This document shows positions 30,658-39,471 of a stretch of DNA of 51,068 bases, one piece after another. The DNA comes from an uncultured Eubacteriales bacterium (GTDB taxonomy: Bacteria > Bacillota > Clostridia > Peptostreptococcales > Anaerovoracaceae), in contig CADBKM010000010.1 of the NCBI GenBank assembly GCA_902795265.1, positions 1-51,068 of the forward strand. The letters run 5' to 3'. The position numbers and the translations under genes are program-made. Within the stretch, counting starts at the first letter, position 1. Every line of letters starts with the position of its first letter. The notes under the pieces are model-generated. The model was given only the letters and a program-made list of their open reading frames with translations, searched no databases and had not been told where the DNA came from.

Positions 30658-32118
30658 ATGGATAACAAACAGACTATCTGCCTGTTGAATGACTCTTTCC
30701 CGCCGACCATAGACGGCGTGGCCAATGCAGTGCTCAACTACGCGCGCTATATAGAGCGTGATCACGGACACTCACTTGTAGTGACTCCGCAGATACCGGG
30801 ATCGGACGACAGCGCCTATGATTTCCCTGTCGTAAGATACCCTAGTATAGATACACGAAAACTCATCGGATATGTTACAGGCTATCCGTTCTCTCCTGAA
30901 GCAGCACACGAGACAGAAGCTCAGCACGTTACGCTGCTTCACACACACTGCCCTGTCACATCCTGCCTTCTTGCCAGGCAGCTATCTGAAGCTTACGATC
31001 TTCCGCTCGTGCTTACATGGCATACAAAGTACGATATAGATATCGCGAACGCGGTCAAAAGCCGCATATTGCAGGAAGGTGCCCTGCAGGCGCTTCTCCG
31101 CAATGTGAACGCCTGCGATGAGATATGGACAGTCAGCAGAGGCGCCGGTGAAAATCTGAGATCCATCGGCTATGAAGGTGATTATATCGTCATGCCAAAC
31201 GGAGTCGACCTTCCGAGAGAGAAAGTATCAGAGGATTTTGTCATCGAGACCACTTCGGGCTATGATCTGCCGTCAGGAGTTCCGTTCTTCCTTTTCATAG
31301 GAAGGCTGATGTGGTACAAAGGACTCCGCATCATACTCGACGCGCTGAAAAAGCTCGATGGAAACGGGATCGATTTCCGCATGGTGTTCGTCGGAGGCGG
31401 AGGCGATGAGCATGAGGTCCGCGAGTATTCCGAAAACCTTGGTCTCAGCCGTAAGGTCTTTTTCACGGGTGCGATCTCCGACAGGGAAAAGCTCCGCGCA
31501 TGGTATAGCCGCGCCGATCTCTTCCTCTTCCCTTCCACCTTTGATACCAATGGACTTGTAGTCAGAGAGGCTGCTGCTTCAGATACAGCGTCGGTAATAA
31601 TCGCCGGCAGCTGCGCTTCCGAAGGAGTAACTGACGACCGTAACGGCTTCCTCATAGAAGAGAACGCGGAATCCCTTGCTGCTAAACTGACTGTGCTCTG
31701 CGGCGATCCCGGGCGTATGAGAGCAGTCGGCAAATGCGCAGGAGATGAGCTCTATATATCATGGGAGGATGCCGTGGCGCACGCATATGATCGCTATGGA
31801 GCAGTTATTGACAATTATAAGAGCGGAGTCTACGGAAGACACGATCCTATAAGAGGCTCATGGCTGCAGTCTCAGGGAGAACTTATGCAGGTGCTCGGAG
31901 ACATCGACGCAGCAGGCAAAGCTCTCAGACGCGATATCGCCGAGACACAGGCCGAAGTAGAGACTTCCATCCGATCAATGCGCAACAAGGCGATAGTTGA
32001 TGCCATAACCACCGGATACGAAGCTGCGGAAAGCTTGAAGTCTTTCGGTAAAGACGTCAAAGATACAATAAAAGAGACCGGCGAAGAACTCTGGGAGAAG
32101 CTCGACCGGTACCTGTAA
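30658..32118 (+). CDS. Glycosyltransferase family 4 (diacylglycerol glucosyltransferase-like) with C-terminal helical tail
   Basis: From ATG at 30658 (GGAGGTGA nine bases upstream) the product has 486 residues. The N-terminal half begins ICLLNDSFPPTIDGVANAVL and has HTHCPVTSCLLARQL, as in GT4 lipid glycosyltransferases. The second half contains FFLFIGRLMWYKGLRIILDA and DLFLFPSTFDTNGLVVREAA with the donor-site E(x7)E pattern altered to a shorter spacing. After about residue 390 comes a 95-residue helical extension (AETQAEVETSIRSMRNKAIV, DVKDTIKETGEELWEKLDRY). Such enzymes make glycolipids on the inner membrane face; the acceptor is not proven. It is monocistronic with a strong terminator. A longer frame from 30199 runs antisense through the CDF gene and is not used. 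Confidence 0.87.
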   Translation: MDNKQTICLLNDSFPPTIDGVANAVLNYARYIERDHGHSLVVTPQIPGSDDSAYDFPVVRYPSIDTRKLIGYVTGYPFSPEAAHETEAQHVTLLHTHCPVTSCLLARQLSEAYDLPLVLTWHTKYDIDIANAVKSRILQEGALQALLRNVNACDEIWTVSRGAGENLRSIGYEGDYIVMPNGVDLPREKVSEDFVIETTSGYDLPSGVPFFLFIGRLMWYKGLRIILDALKKLDGNGIDFRMVFVGGGGDEHEVREYSENLGLSRKVFFTGAISDREKLRAWYSRADLFLFPSTFDTNGLVVREAAASDTASVIIAGSCASEGVTDDRNGFLIEENAESLAAKLTVLCGDPGRMRAVGKCAGDELYISWEDAVAHAYDRYGAVIDNYKSGVYGRHDPIRGSWLQSQGELMQVLGDIDAAGKALRRDIAETQAEVETSIRSMRNKAIVDAITTGYEAAESLKSFGKDVKDTIKETGEELWEKLDRYL

Positions 32119-32136
32119 ATAAAGAAGTCAGAAAGG

Positions 32137-32165
32137 AAAAATCCCCGGCATTGCCGGGGATTTTT
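32137..32165. terminator. Bidirectional terminator between glycosyltransferase and tsf
   Basis: AAAAATCCCCGGC (32137-32149) and GCCGGGGATTTTT (32153-32165) form a perfect 13-bp stem with loop ATT. It ends both convergent units. Confidence 0.95.
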
Positions 32166-32177
32166 ATCAGTCTTATC

Positions 32178-33275
32178 TTACTTTGCGGCTGCTTCCATCT
32201 GTGCAGCTACTTCAGCAGCGAAGTCTTCTTCTTTCTTTTCGATTCCTTCGCCTACCTCGAATCTGACTACCTTTGTCAGGCAGAGATCCTTATCAACGCT
32301 CTTCAGATACTCACCAACTGTCTGCTTTCCGTCTTCAGCTCTTACGTAAGTCTGATCCATCAGGCAGATTTCTTTCAGCTGCTTCTTTACACGGCCGTCT
32401 ACCAGGCCCTTGAAGATCTTATTCTCGGAGATCTCCATCTTTGCTGCGATAGCCAGACCTGCAAGTCTTGTCTTTGCTTCGTCTGAAAGGAAGTTTGGCA
32501 GGTAGTTGAAGTTGAAGCTCTTGTCTGCTTTCTTCTCAGCGAGGATATCAAGGTCTGCCTTGTCCCATACGTCTGCAACCTTCTCGAGGAGTCCGTTCAG
32601 GATCGGCTTTGGAAGCGAGAACGGATCGTTGAGTGCGCTCTCAAGAGTGATCTTGCCGATGTTGGCGAGCTCGTCCTCAGAGATCTCATCTCTGCTTACG
32701 TACTGTGGGTTCATAGCAGCAACCTGCATTGCAACGTTCTTCAGAGCTTCCTTGTTGGCATCATTGTCTGCACCGTTAGCAGCAACGATAACGCCGATGT
32801 TTCCGCCACCGTGGATATATGTGGACAGAACTTCTCCGGATGCCTTGTCGATTCTTCTTACTGACATGTTTTCACCGATCTTTGCGATGAGTGCTGTCAG
32901 AGCTTCTCCTACTGTGGAGCCGTTGAATGCCATAGCCTTGAATGCATCCATGTCATTGCTTTCAGCTTCGAGAGCCAGATCAGCAAGTCCCTGAACGAAT
33001 CCGATGAACTCGTCATTCTTAGCAACGAAGTCTGTCTCGGAGTTGACTTCTACGATTGCAGCTGTCTTTCCGTCTTCCGATACGGAAGTCTTAACGAGAC
33101 CCATAGCCGCGATTCTTCCGGCCTTCTTGGCAGCCTTCGAAAGTCCCTTTTCTCTGAGGATCTGAACGGCCTGATCTATATCGCCGTCAGCCTCAACGAG
33201 AGCCTTCTTGCAGTCCATCATTCCTGCGCCGGTCATATCACGCAGCTCTTTAACCATCTTTGCTGTTACAGCCAT
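32178..33275 (-). CDS. tsf: Elongation factor Ts (enlarged form)
   Basis: The 365-residue protein begins MAVTAKMVKELRDMTGAGMM and has DCKKALVEADGDIDQAVQIL and VEVNSETDFVAKNDEFIGF, all diagnostic of EF-Ts. It is the nucleotide exchange factor for EF-Tu. Usual bacterial lengths are about 290-310; the excess is an insertion of roughly 55-60 residues in the C-terminal subdomain, about residues 203-280 (around NDPFSLPKPILNGLLEKVAD and LPNFLSDEAKTRLAGLAIAA). The flanking core (VKKQLKEICLMDQTYV) is intact. It follows rpsB by 15 bases with a clear ribosome-binding site (AAGGAGGA). pyrH and frr, the common next genes, are absent. Confidence 0.96.
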   Translation of the reverse strand: MAVTAKMVKELRDMTGAGMMDCKKALVEADGDIDQAVQILREKGLSKAAKKAGRIAAMGLVKTSVSEDGKTAAIVEVNSETDFVAKNDEFIGFVQGLADLALEAESNDMDAFKAMAFNGSTVGEALTALIAKIGENMSVRRIDKASGEVLSTYIHGGGNIGVIVAANGADNDANKEALKNVAMQVAAMNPQYVSRDEISEDELANIGKITLESALNDPFSLPKPILNGLLEKVADVWDKADLDILAEKKADKSFNFNYLPNFLSDEAKTRLAGLAIAAKMEISENKIFKGLVDGRVKKQLKEICLMDQTYVRAEDGKQTVGEYLKSVDKDLCLTKVVRFEVGEGIEKKEEDFAAEVAAQMEAAAK

Positions 33276-33290
33276 TTTGTCCTCCTTGAA

Positions 33291-34040
33291 TTACTCTTCG
33301 TCTGCAGCTTCCTCTTCTGCTTCAGCCTCAGCTTCTGCAGGAGCTTCCTGGAAGCTCTCACCCTGTTTTGCTTCGATGATAGCGTCAGCCATGCAGCTTG
33401 TGATCAGCTTGACGGCTCTGATAGCGTCATCGTTTGCAGGAATTACATAGTCAACGTCGTCAGGATCGCAGTTTGTATCTACCATACCTACTACCGGAAT
33501 ACCGAGGATAGCGGCTTCCTTGACAGCGATTCTTTCCTTCTTAGGGTCAACAACGAAGATTGCTCCAGGCATTCCCTTCATGTCCTTGATTCCGCCGAGA
33601 TACTTCTCGAGCTTGTCAGCCTCAGCGATCATCTTCAGTGCTTCTTTCTTGGCATACTTGTTGATTGTGCCGTCTTCCTGCATCTGTCTGATCTCTGCGA
33701 GTCTTTCGATTCTCTTGCTGATAGTCTTGTGGTTTGTGAGCATTCCGCCCAGCCATCTCTCGTTTACGTAGAACATTCCGCATCTCTCAGCCTCATCCTT
33801 GATGGCAGCCTGAGCCTGCTTCTTTGTTCCGACGAACAGAACCGGCTTGCCGGTCTCTCCGACCTTTCTCATGAAATCATATGCGTCATCGATGAGTCCC
33901 AGCGTCTGCTGAAGGTCGATGATGTAGATTCCGTTTCTCTCTGCGAAGATGTAAGGAGCCATCTTAGGGTTCCATCTTCTTGTCTGATGTCCAAAGTGGA
34001 CGCCTGCTTCGAGCAGCTGTTTCATTGATACTACTGACAT
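33291..34040 (-). CDS. rpsB: 30S ribosomal protein S2
   Basis: The 249-residue protein starts [20 protein letters not shown] and contains [20 protein letters not shown] and [20 protein letters not shown], all standard S2 motifs. The C-terminus is a Glu/Ala-rich acidic tail ([17 protein letters not shown]), as often seen in clostridia. It assembles late on the small subunit. A strong promoter and about 130 bases of structured leader precede it, which fits autoregulation by S2. tsf follows in the same transcript. Confidence 0.98.
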   Translation of the reverse strand: MSVVSMKQLLEAGVHFGHQTRRWNPKMAPYIFAERNGIYIIDLQQTLGLIDDAYDFMRKVGETGKPVLFVGTKKQAQAAIKDEAERCGMFYVNERWLGGMLTNHKTISKRIERLAEIRQMQEDGTINKYAKKEALKMIAEADKLEKYLGGIKDMKGMPGAIFVVDPKKERIAVKEAAILGIPVVGMVDTNCDPDDVDYVIPANDDAIRAVKLITSCMADAIIEAKQGESFQEAPAEAEAEAEEEAADEE

Positions 34041-34170
34041 TTTTTAACCTCCGGTTAATCAACTTCCACTGAGTCTTAGCCTATTGGCTATACGCCTTAA
34101 ACCCCTGAGTTTCAGGGCACCGCGGCTGACTGCAGTGTGACAAATAAATACGGACGCGCATGACGCGCGC
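34041..34170 (-). promoter_or_regulatory. rpsB leader with three hairpins
   Basis: The 130-base leader can form, in transcript order, a GC-rich stem near the start (GGGCGCGC with GCGCGTCC, one mismatch), CCCTGA/TCAGGG around AAC (34109-34123 region), and a small AGCC/GGCT hairpin, followed by CGGAGG before the ATG. This layout resembles ribosomal-protein autoregulatory leaders. Binding by S2 is inferred from general knowledge, not shown here. Confidence 0.45.
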
Positions 34171-34176
34171 CCATAT

Positions 34177-34205
34177 ATTATAGGTAAATGCATTTACGTT
34201 TGCAA
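34177..34205 (-). promoter_or_regulatory. Strong promoter of rpsB-tsf
   Basis: On the minus strand TTGCAA (34205-34200) and TATAAT (34182-34177) are separated by exactly 17 bases. Confidence 0.85.
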
Positions 34206-34271
34206 GTATTAAAACACTTTTTTTCTTTGAAAATCCAATGTTTTTTGCTGCTTCCGGCCTATCTGCGGGTT

Positions 34272-35867
34272 CTACACGCGGTTCAGCATCTCAAAGTTCT
34301 TTTTGTTTGATTTATAGAGGTTTTTATAGACCTCATAATTTCTCTGATATACTTCCGCGTCATCGGTGCGCGGACTGTAGACCGCGGCAGCAGGGATCAG
34401 ACTTCCCGCCTCACTGATCTTTTTGACCGAGCCTGTTCCTACAGCTGCCATAAGAGCCGCGCCTGCAGCTCCGGCGTTCTGCGGATTGTCTACGGTCTCA
34501 ATGGTCCTTCCGGTGATATCCGCGAGTATCTGGCAGGTAACCGGCGAAAGCGCTCCTCCGCCTACGAATCTTATCGTCTTCGAGGTTTTGATCTTTTTAT
34601 CTTCACATTCGAGCATCCACTTCAGATGATAGCAGACGCCCTCAGTCACGGCACGCAGCATCTCTGTCTTGCCGGTATCGAGTGAGATATTGAAGAACAT
34701 TCCCCTTGAATAGTGGTCTTCGAACGGGCATCTGTTGCCGTGCAGCCACGGAGTGAAAATAACGCCTCCCGCTCCTGCCGGGCAGCTGTCGATCACTTCC
34801 GACATGTATTCATAGAGGCTTTCATAGACCGTTTCCTTGCTTCCGGCTATGTCCTCCTGATCCATGTATACTCCGATCTCATCCTTTGCCAGGTGGTCCT
34901 TGACCCACTCGAGGCTCTTGCCCGCAGTCTCCATCTCGGCAAAGTAATTGAAGAGTCCCGGCACGACTGCCAGTCCTCCGCCGATCATATACTCCGTATC
35001 GACTACCTGACGTCTTATCAGAGTCGAGACCCATCCGGAAGTTCCGCAGTAAATGTGGGTCTCACCCTTCCTGACGCAGCCGGCGCCGATCCCGATAAGT
35101 GACGCGTCTCCGCCTCCGCCATATACGGCTGTCCCTGCTTTCAGGCCGAGTTCGGCAGCCTGACGCTCTCTGAGCCGGCCGGCTACATCCGTGGTCTTTA
35201 TTACAGGAGGCATATGGCTTATGTCAATGTTGAACATGTCGCACATCTCTTCGCTCCACCCACGTGTTTTCTTACGTGTGTCGTAGAGCATGGTCGAGCA
35301 TGCCGAGTCCTCAGTCATGACGAATTCACCTGTCATGCGCCCTATGATGTACTCCTTGACATCGAGCCACCATTTCACCCTGCTGAAATTCTCCGGTTCG
35401 TGTTTTCTGACCCAGTTATATCTCCAGATAGGGTCCTTGACACTGGCTGCCACAACACCTGTTATCTGCAGTGATTTAAGCAGCTTCACAGCGTTCATGC
35501 CCGCTATCTTAAGGCCGTTTACTATTCCTTCCTTCATCTCTTCGGATGCCCGCTGGTCCATGTAGCTCATCGGGTGCCTGACAGGCACTCCTTCCTCGTC
35601 TACAAGCACCAGGCCCTGCATCTGTGAGCAGAATGTTATGCCGTCGATGTCCGCCGGATCAGCACCGGTTTTTCTGAGCACCTCCGCAGTGCTTTTGCAG
35701 ATGGCATCCCACCACTCATCGGCATGCTGCTCAGCTCCTCCATCAGGGAAAGTATAGAGCTCGTAGCCTTCAGAGGCGGATCCGGCCAGGTCAAGAGTTT
35801 TATCTACATGATACAGGCATGTCTTGACGCCTGTCGTTCCGATATCATATGCAAGAATTTTTGTCAT
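34272..35867 (-). CDS. FGGY-family carbohydrate kinase
   Basis: From ATG at 35867 (GAGGGGG nine bases upstream) the product has 531 residues. It has the N-terminal ATPase motif KILAYDIGTTGVKTCLYHVD, a substrate-loop segment CSQMQGLVLVDEEGVPVRHP, GGGGDASLIGIGAGCVRKGE and the C-terminal RFVGGGALSPVTCQILADIT, all typical of xylulokinase-like FGGY kinases. It should phosphorylate a sugar or polyol in the cytosol. It is the last gene of a minus-strand run with a GPH symporter, two class III aminotransferases and a TetR regulator. No isomerase or epimerase is adjacent, so the substrate is not one of the simple pentose routes. The GTG at 35876 is too close to the ribosome-binding site. Confidence 0.88.
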   Translation of the reverse strand: MTKILAYDIGTTGVKTCLYHVDKTLDLAGSASEGYELYTFPDGGAEQHADEWWDAICKSTAEVLRKTGADPADIDGITFCSQMQGLVLVDEEGVPVRHPMSYMDQRASEEMKEGIVNGLKIAGMNAVKLLKSLQITGVVAASVKDPIWRYNWVRKHEPENFSRVKWWLDVKEYIIGRMTGEFVMTEDSACSTMLYDTRKKTRGWSEEMCDMFNIDISHMPPVIKTTDVAGRLRERQAAELGLKAGTAVYGGGGDASLIGIGAGCVRKGETHIYCGTSGWVSTLIRRQVVDTEYMIGGGLAVVPGLFNYFAEMETAGKSLEWVKDHLAKDEIGVYMDQEDIAGSKETVYESLYEYMSEVIDSCPAGAGGVIFTPWLHGNRCPFEDHYSRGMFFNISLDTGKTEMLRAVTEGVCYHLKWMLECEDKKIKTSKTIRFVGGGALSPVTCQILADITGRTIETVDNPQNAGAAGAALMAAVGTGSVKKISEAGSLIPAAAVYSPRTDDAEVYQRNYEVYKNLYKSNKKNFEMLNRV

Positions 35868-35905
35868 GAAGCGCACCCCCTCTTAGTGCTTCAGATACCG
35901 TCTTA

Positions 35906-37390
35906 CTATTTATCAAGTCTGCCGCACTTGTCGAATACTTTATCGAATCTCGCAATTACGTCATCGATCATTTCTTCAGTGTATGCCGCACTCGTGTAAA
36001 GTCTTGAGCCTGCCAGAGTTATGATACCTTCGGCCATGTATGCAGCTCCGATATGTTCCATCTCTTTCTGCCTTCTCGAGGTCTCTTTAAGGATGTTCGG
36101 AATCTGCCAAGGCTTGCTCCAGTCGATCGCGTAATGCATGGTTCCGACGGTATCTACGTGGCATATCGAGCCCTGATTGAATACAACGAACGGCAGTCCG
36201 TGTCTTTCAGCAGAAGCTTTGATACCTTCAGTAAGGCGGTCGCCCATGCGCCCTGCCTTCTCGCAGGCATTGGTCTTTTCGATCTCTTCGAGTGTATAAT
36301 AGCCGGCGCAGCAGCTTATCGGCGTTGCCGCCATGGTGCCGCCGCAAAGCGCCTTCTTCACCTTTTTGCCCGATGAGTCGAGTCCGGCTCCGAGGTGCTG
36401 CATGCAGTCTCTGTGGCCTCCTATTCCGCCTGCTCCAGGGTAACCGCCTGCGATGACTTTTCCGAATACCGTCAGGTCAGGGTCTACTCCGAAATAGCCC
36501 TGTGCTCCCGAAAGGCCGATGCGGAATCCTGTAACTACCTCATCGAATACGACGAGTGCTCCGTATTTATGAGCGAGTTCGACTGTTCCCTGTATGAATT
36601 CCTTTGTCACAGGCCATGTGCCGCTCTCAGGACCGACCGGTTCAACAAAGACAGCAGCAGTACCGCCTGTAAGCCTGTTCTTTCTCAGCTTCTTCTCGAG
36701 ATCATCGAGATCGCCCGGGAAGAACTCATCGGTATGGCTGAATGCGTATGAAGGGATTCCTCTCGACTGCAGGCCTTTTGTTCCCGGTATCCTTATGCCA
36801 TATGCCAGCATGTCAGACCATCCGTGGTATGCACCGCCCATCTTCAGGATGTTTTTGTTGCCGGTCTTGAGTCTGGCGATTCTCGAAGCGACCATGTCAG
36901 CTTCAGTACCGGAGCCGAGCATGCGGAACATCTCTACCGAAGGCACCAGATCGGAGATCTTTTTAGCCAGCTTGTACTCGTACTCGTGGAAAAGTCCGGT
37001 CGACGGGCCGCAGGTATTCAGAAGATCGATGACCTTCTCCCTGATCACCTGAGGATTGCTCCCGAGCACCGTCGGTCCGCCTGCCTGAAGCAGGTCGTAG
37101 TATTCGTTTCCGTCGATATCATAAAGCTTCGCGCCGTCTGCCTTTGTTATAACGATCGGGAACGGATAATTGAACGCGAGGTTGTGCTGGACTCCTCCCG
37201 GAATGATCTTCTTTGCCTCGCTTATATCTGCCTTTGAGCGCGGGCACTTCTTTTCGAAATACTCATTCTCATACTGCGCGAGAGCATCAGGCAGTACTCC
37301 GTAAACGGCTCCGCTTTTGAGCTTGTCAAGCTGAGCGTTTACCGCGTTTGCATCAAGGTATTTATCAATTGCAAATCCGTCATATGACAT
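35906..37390 (-). CDS. Class III PLP-dependent aminotransferase, GSA-aminomutase-like (copy 1)
   Basis: The 494-residue protein is fold type I. It has KKIIPGGVQHNLAFNYPFPI, YDIDGNEYYDLLQAGGPTVL, MLGSGTEADMVASRIARLKT, the PLP-phosphate region GAYHGWSDMLAYG, the Asp in LVVFDEVVTGFRIGLSGAQG, and the Schiff-base Lys in LTVFGKVIAGGYPGAGGIGG. These match the glutamate-1-semialdehyde aminomutase/class III group, but there are no heme genes nearby. It is about 60 residues longer than GSA aminomutase because of an N-terminal extension. It shares its general plan with the protein from 38027-39460, so the two are paralogues and may act on related substrates or as partners. The gene follows the TetR regulator by 38 bases. 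Confidence 0.87.
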   Translation of the reverse strand: MSYDGFAIDKYLDANAVNAQLDKLKSGAVYGVLPDALAQYENEYFEKKCPRSKADISEAKKIIPGGVQHNLAFNYPFPIVITKADGAKLYDIDGNEYYDLLQAGGPTVLGSNPQVIREKVIDLLNTCGPSTGLFHEYEYKLAKKISDLVPSVEMFRMLGSGTEADMVASRIARLKTGNKNILKMGGAYHGWSDMLAYGIRIPGTKGLQSRGIPSYAFSHTDEFFPGDLDDLEKKLRKNRLTGGTAAVFVEPVGPESGTWPVTKEFIQGTVELAHKYGALVVFDEVVTGFRIGLSGAQGYFGVDPDLTVFGKVIAGGYPGAGGIGGHRDCMQHLGAGLDSSGKKVKKALCGGTMAATPISCCAGYYTLEEIEKTNACEKAGRMGDRLTEGIKASAERHGLPFVVFNQGSICHVDTVGTMHYAIDWSKPWQIPNILKETSRRQKEMEHIGAAYMAEGIITLAGSRLYTSAAYTEEMIDDVIARFDKVFDKCGRLDK

Positions 37391-37428
37391 TTCAGATACC
37401 TCCTGTATCTATTCTTTGGCTGTAGTGT

Positions 37429-38034
37429 TTACGAAAACAGGTAATCGAGCAATTCCGAGATGGTCCGTCTTGTTCTGGCGCAGGCCTCATCAGGCGAAAG
37501 CGTCAGAAACGGATCCGCGAAGCACCCGCCGAGTACAGTCTCAAGCGACTCCCTGCTCAGAGGGCATTCTTTACCGGCGCTTTCAAACGCGGCTTCCACC
37601 ATCTGAGCGCCCAGAACATTGTGTTCCTCTTCGATCGCTCTGAACTCCTGACGCTGAAGCGCGATCCTGTGAAATACGCTGACTGTATTGCAGTATTTAT
37701 CATTGGCATCGCAGATAAACATCAGCATCTTTCTGGCGGCTTCCTTCATATCCGCCGTCTCAGCCAGTATCTTTTCGCGGAATTCATAGCAGTCCTTCAG
37801 ACCGTCTTTCATCACCAGCTCGACTATTTTTTCTTTTGTCCCAAAGTAGTTGAAGAATGTGGACTGCGAGATCATCGCCGCATCACAAAGCTGCTCGATC
37901 GTAGTGTTGTCATATCCGTTCGCCTCAAAATAATGAAGGGCGTTATGCATTACGATCTCGATATTGCGGTTCTTTTTTCTTTCTGCCAGTCCGGTTTTAC
38001 TCATTCGTTCACTACCGTTCCCTTTTTTATTCAT
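37429..38034 (-). CDS. TetR/AcrR family transcriptional regulator
   Basis: The product has 201 residues from ATG at 38034, which overlaps the stop of the upstream aminotransferase gene; ATG at 38004 (191 residues) is a possible alternative. The N-terminal HTH is clear: NALHYFEANGYDNTTIEQLC then AAMISQSTFFNYFGTKEKIV. The rest is a helical ligand-binding domain with no similarity I can name. It lies inside the operon with the symporter, aminotransferases and kinase, which suggests that it controls that operon in response to a pathway metabolite. The 15-bp dyad at 40924-40984 overlapping the operon promoter is the best candidate operator. Confidence 0.88.
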   Translation of the reverse strand: MNKKGNGSERMSKTGLAERKKNRNIEIVMHNALHYFEANGYDNTTIEQLCDAAMISQSTFFNYFGTKEKIVELVMKDGLKDCYEFREKILAETADMKEAARKMLMFICDANDKYCNTVSVFHRIALQRQEFRAIEEEHNVLGAQMVEAAFESAGKECPLSRESLETVLGGCFADPFLTLSPDEACARTRRTISELLDYLFS

Positions 38035-39460
38035 ATTCTTTGAAGACTCTCTCATACACATCGAGGGCGTCATCGACGATGCCGATGCTGCCGTACGGGA
38101 AGTAAGTCTTGCCGCCGTTTGCTATTATGAGGCCCTCCGCAGCCAGTGCCATCGAGAACCCTATGTAGTCCATGTATGAAGCCATCAGCTGGTTCATATA
38201 GTCCGGATCATCCGGGCTGTAATAGTAGTCGACATATGCCAGGCCGCTCACATCGATATGCAGTATCGAGGAGTGATGGAAGAGCACTGCCGGCACATCA
38301 TACCTTTCCGTGATATCCGCCAGTCCCCTCATGAAGTAGTCAGATACTTTATCGAGTTCTCTGTGTACCTCGCCCGACTCAAGCTCTCTGAGAACTGTCA
38401 GTCCGGCAAGTGTTGTAAGAGGGTTTGCGGTGAGCGTACCGCCTACCTTTACCTTGTTGAGGCTCTCAGCGGAGATGCCCGCAGCCAGCATTTCCATAAT
38501 CTCTCTGCGTCCGCCCACTCCGCCGGAGTTGCCGAAGCCGCCGCCGATTATCTTGCCGAACACGGTCAGGTCAGGCACAGTCCCGAAAATGCCCTGGGCG
38601 CCGCTCATACCGAGCCTGAAAGCAGTCACTACCTCGTCGTAAATGAGCAGCATGCCGTATTTATCGCAGAGCTCTCTTGCCGCCTTGTGGTACTCCTTTG
38701 TTGTAGGCACTGCGCCGCTGTCCTGTCCGACAGCTTCCATGATGAAGGCCGCTACACCGCCGTCATCCTGATGCTTCAGTATCTCTGCCTCAAGAGCTTC
38801 CGTATCATTGATAGGCACGGCATGTGTGTTTTTGAAACAGTCCGAAGGGATACCGGCTTTTATGTAATCGCCTTTTCCGTCCGAGTTATATACCAGCTGA
38901 TCCGACCAGCCGTGGTAGCCGCCGCGGAATCTGATTATATGTTTTTTTCCTGTGTAAGCGCGCGCGAGCCTTATAGCGATGATGTCTGCCTCGGTGCCGC
39001 TTGCGAGTGCGCGGAACATCTCTACTCCCGGCACGTGCTTGACGATCATTTCAGCCAGCTCTCTCTCATATACCGAGTAGAGTCCCGATACTGGCCCCTG
39101 CTCCGAAAGATGCTTAAGAGCAGCCTGCTGCACTGAAGGCCAGTTGTTTCCGAGAATCGTCGGTCCGCCGGCACACAGAAAGTCTATGTAGCGGTTGCCG
39201 TCTATGTCGTACAGATACGGACCGTCAGCCCTGTCAATGGCTATCTGGAAAGGATGGTTATTGGCGAGGTTGTGCTGTATCCCTCCCGGGATCACCAGCT
39301 TCGCCTTCTCCATCTCTTCCTTGGACCCTCTGCACTTAGTTTCGAAATACTCCGTATATCTCCCGACCGCGCTCTTTTTCAGATGCTTCCTGTTTTTCAG
39401 AAGCTCTCCTTCCGCAGCGAGCACGGAGTCAAAATCATATTCATTGAGCAGTTTAGCCAT
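38027..39460 (-). CDS. Class III PLP-dependent aminotransferase, GSA-aminomutase-like (copy 2)
   Basis: The 477-residue protein has the same architecture as the copy at 35906-37390: KLVIPGGIQHNLANNHPFQI, YDIDGNRYIDFLCAGGPTIL, ALASGTEADIIAIRLARAYT, GGYHGWSDQLVYN, LLIYDEVVTAFRLGMSGAQG and the Schiff-base Lys in LTVFGKIIGGGFGNSGGVGG. Both keep an unusual IPGG(V/I)QHNLA motif near residue 60, so they form one subfamily distinct from heme-pathway GSA aminomutase. It likely moves an amino group to or from a carbonyl compound, but the substrate is not known. It sits between the symporter gene (11-base gap) and the TetR gene (overlap), on the minus strand. Confidence 0.87.
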   Translation of the reverse strand: MAKLLNEYDFDSVLAAEGELLKNRKHLKKSAVGRYTEYFETKCRGSKEEMEKAKLVIPGGIQHNLANNHPFQIAIDRADGPYLYDIDGNRYIDFLCAGGPTILGNNWPSVQQAALKHLSEQGPVSGLYSVYERELAEMIVKHVPGVEMFRALASGTEADIIAIRLARAYTGKKHIIRFRGGYHGWSDQLVYNSDGKGDYIKAGIPSDCFKNTHAVPINDTEALEAEILKHQDDGGVAAFIMEAVGQDSGAVPTTKEYHKAARELCDKYGMLLIYDEVVTAFRLGMSGAQGIFGTVPDLTVFGKIIGGGFGNSGGVGGRREIMEMLAAGISAESLNKVKVGGTLTANPLTTLAGLTVLRELESGEVHRELDKVSDYFMRGLADITERYDVPAVLFHHSSILHIDVSGLAYVDYYYSPDDPDYMNQLMASYMDYIGFSMALAAEGLIIANGGKTYFPYGSIGIVDDALDVYERVFKEYE

Positions 39461-39471
39461 ATCAGACTCCT

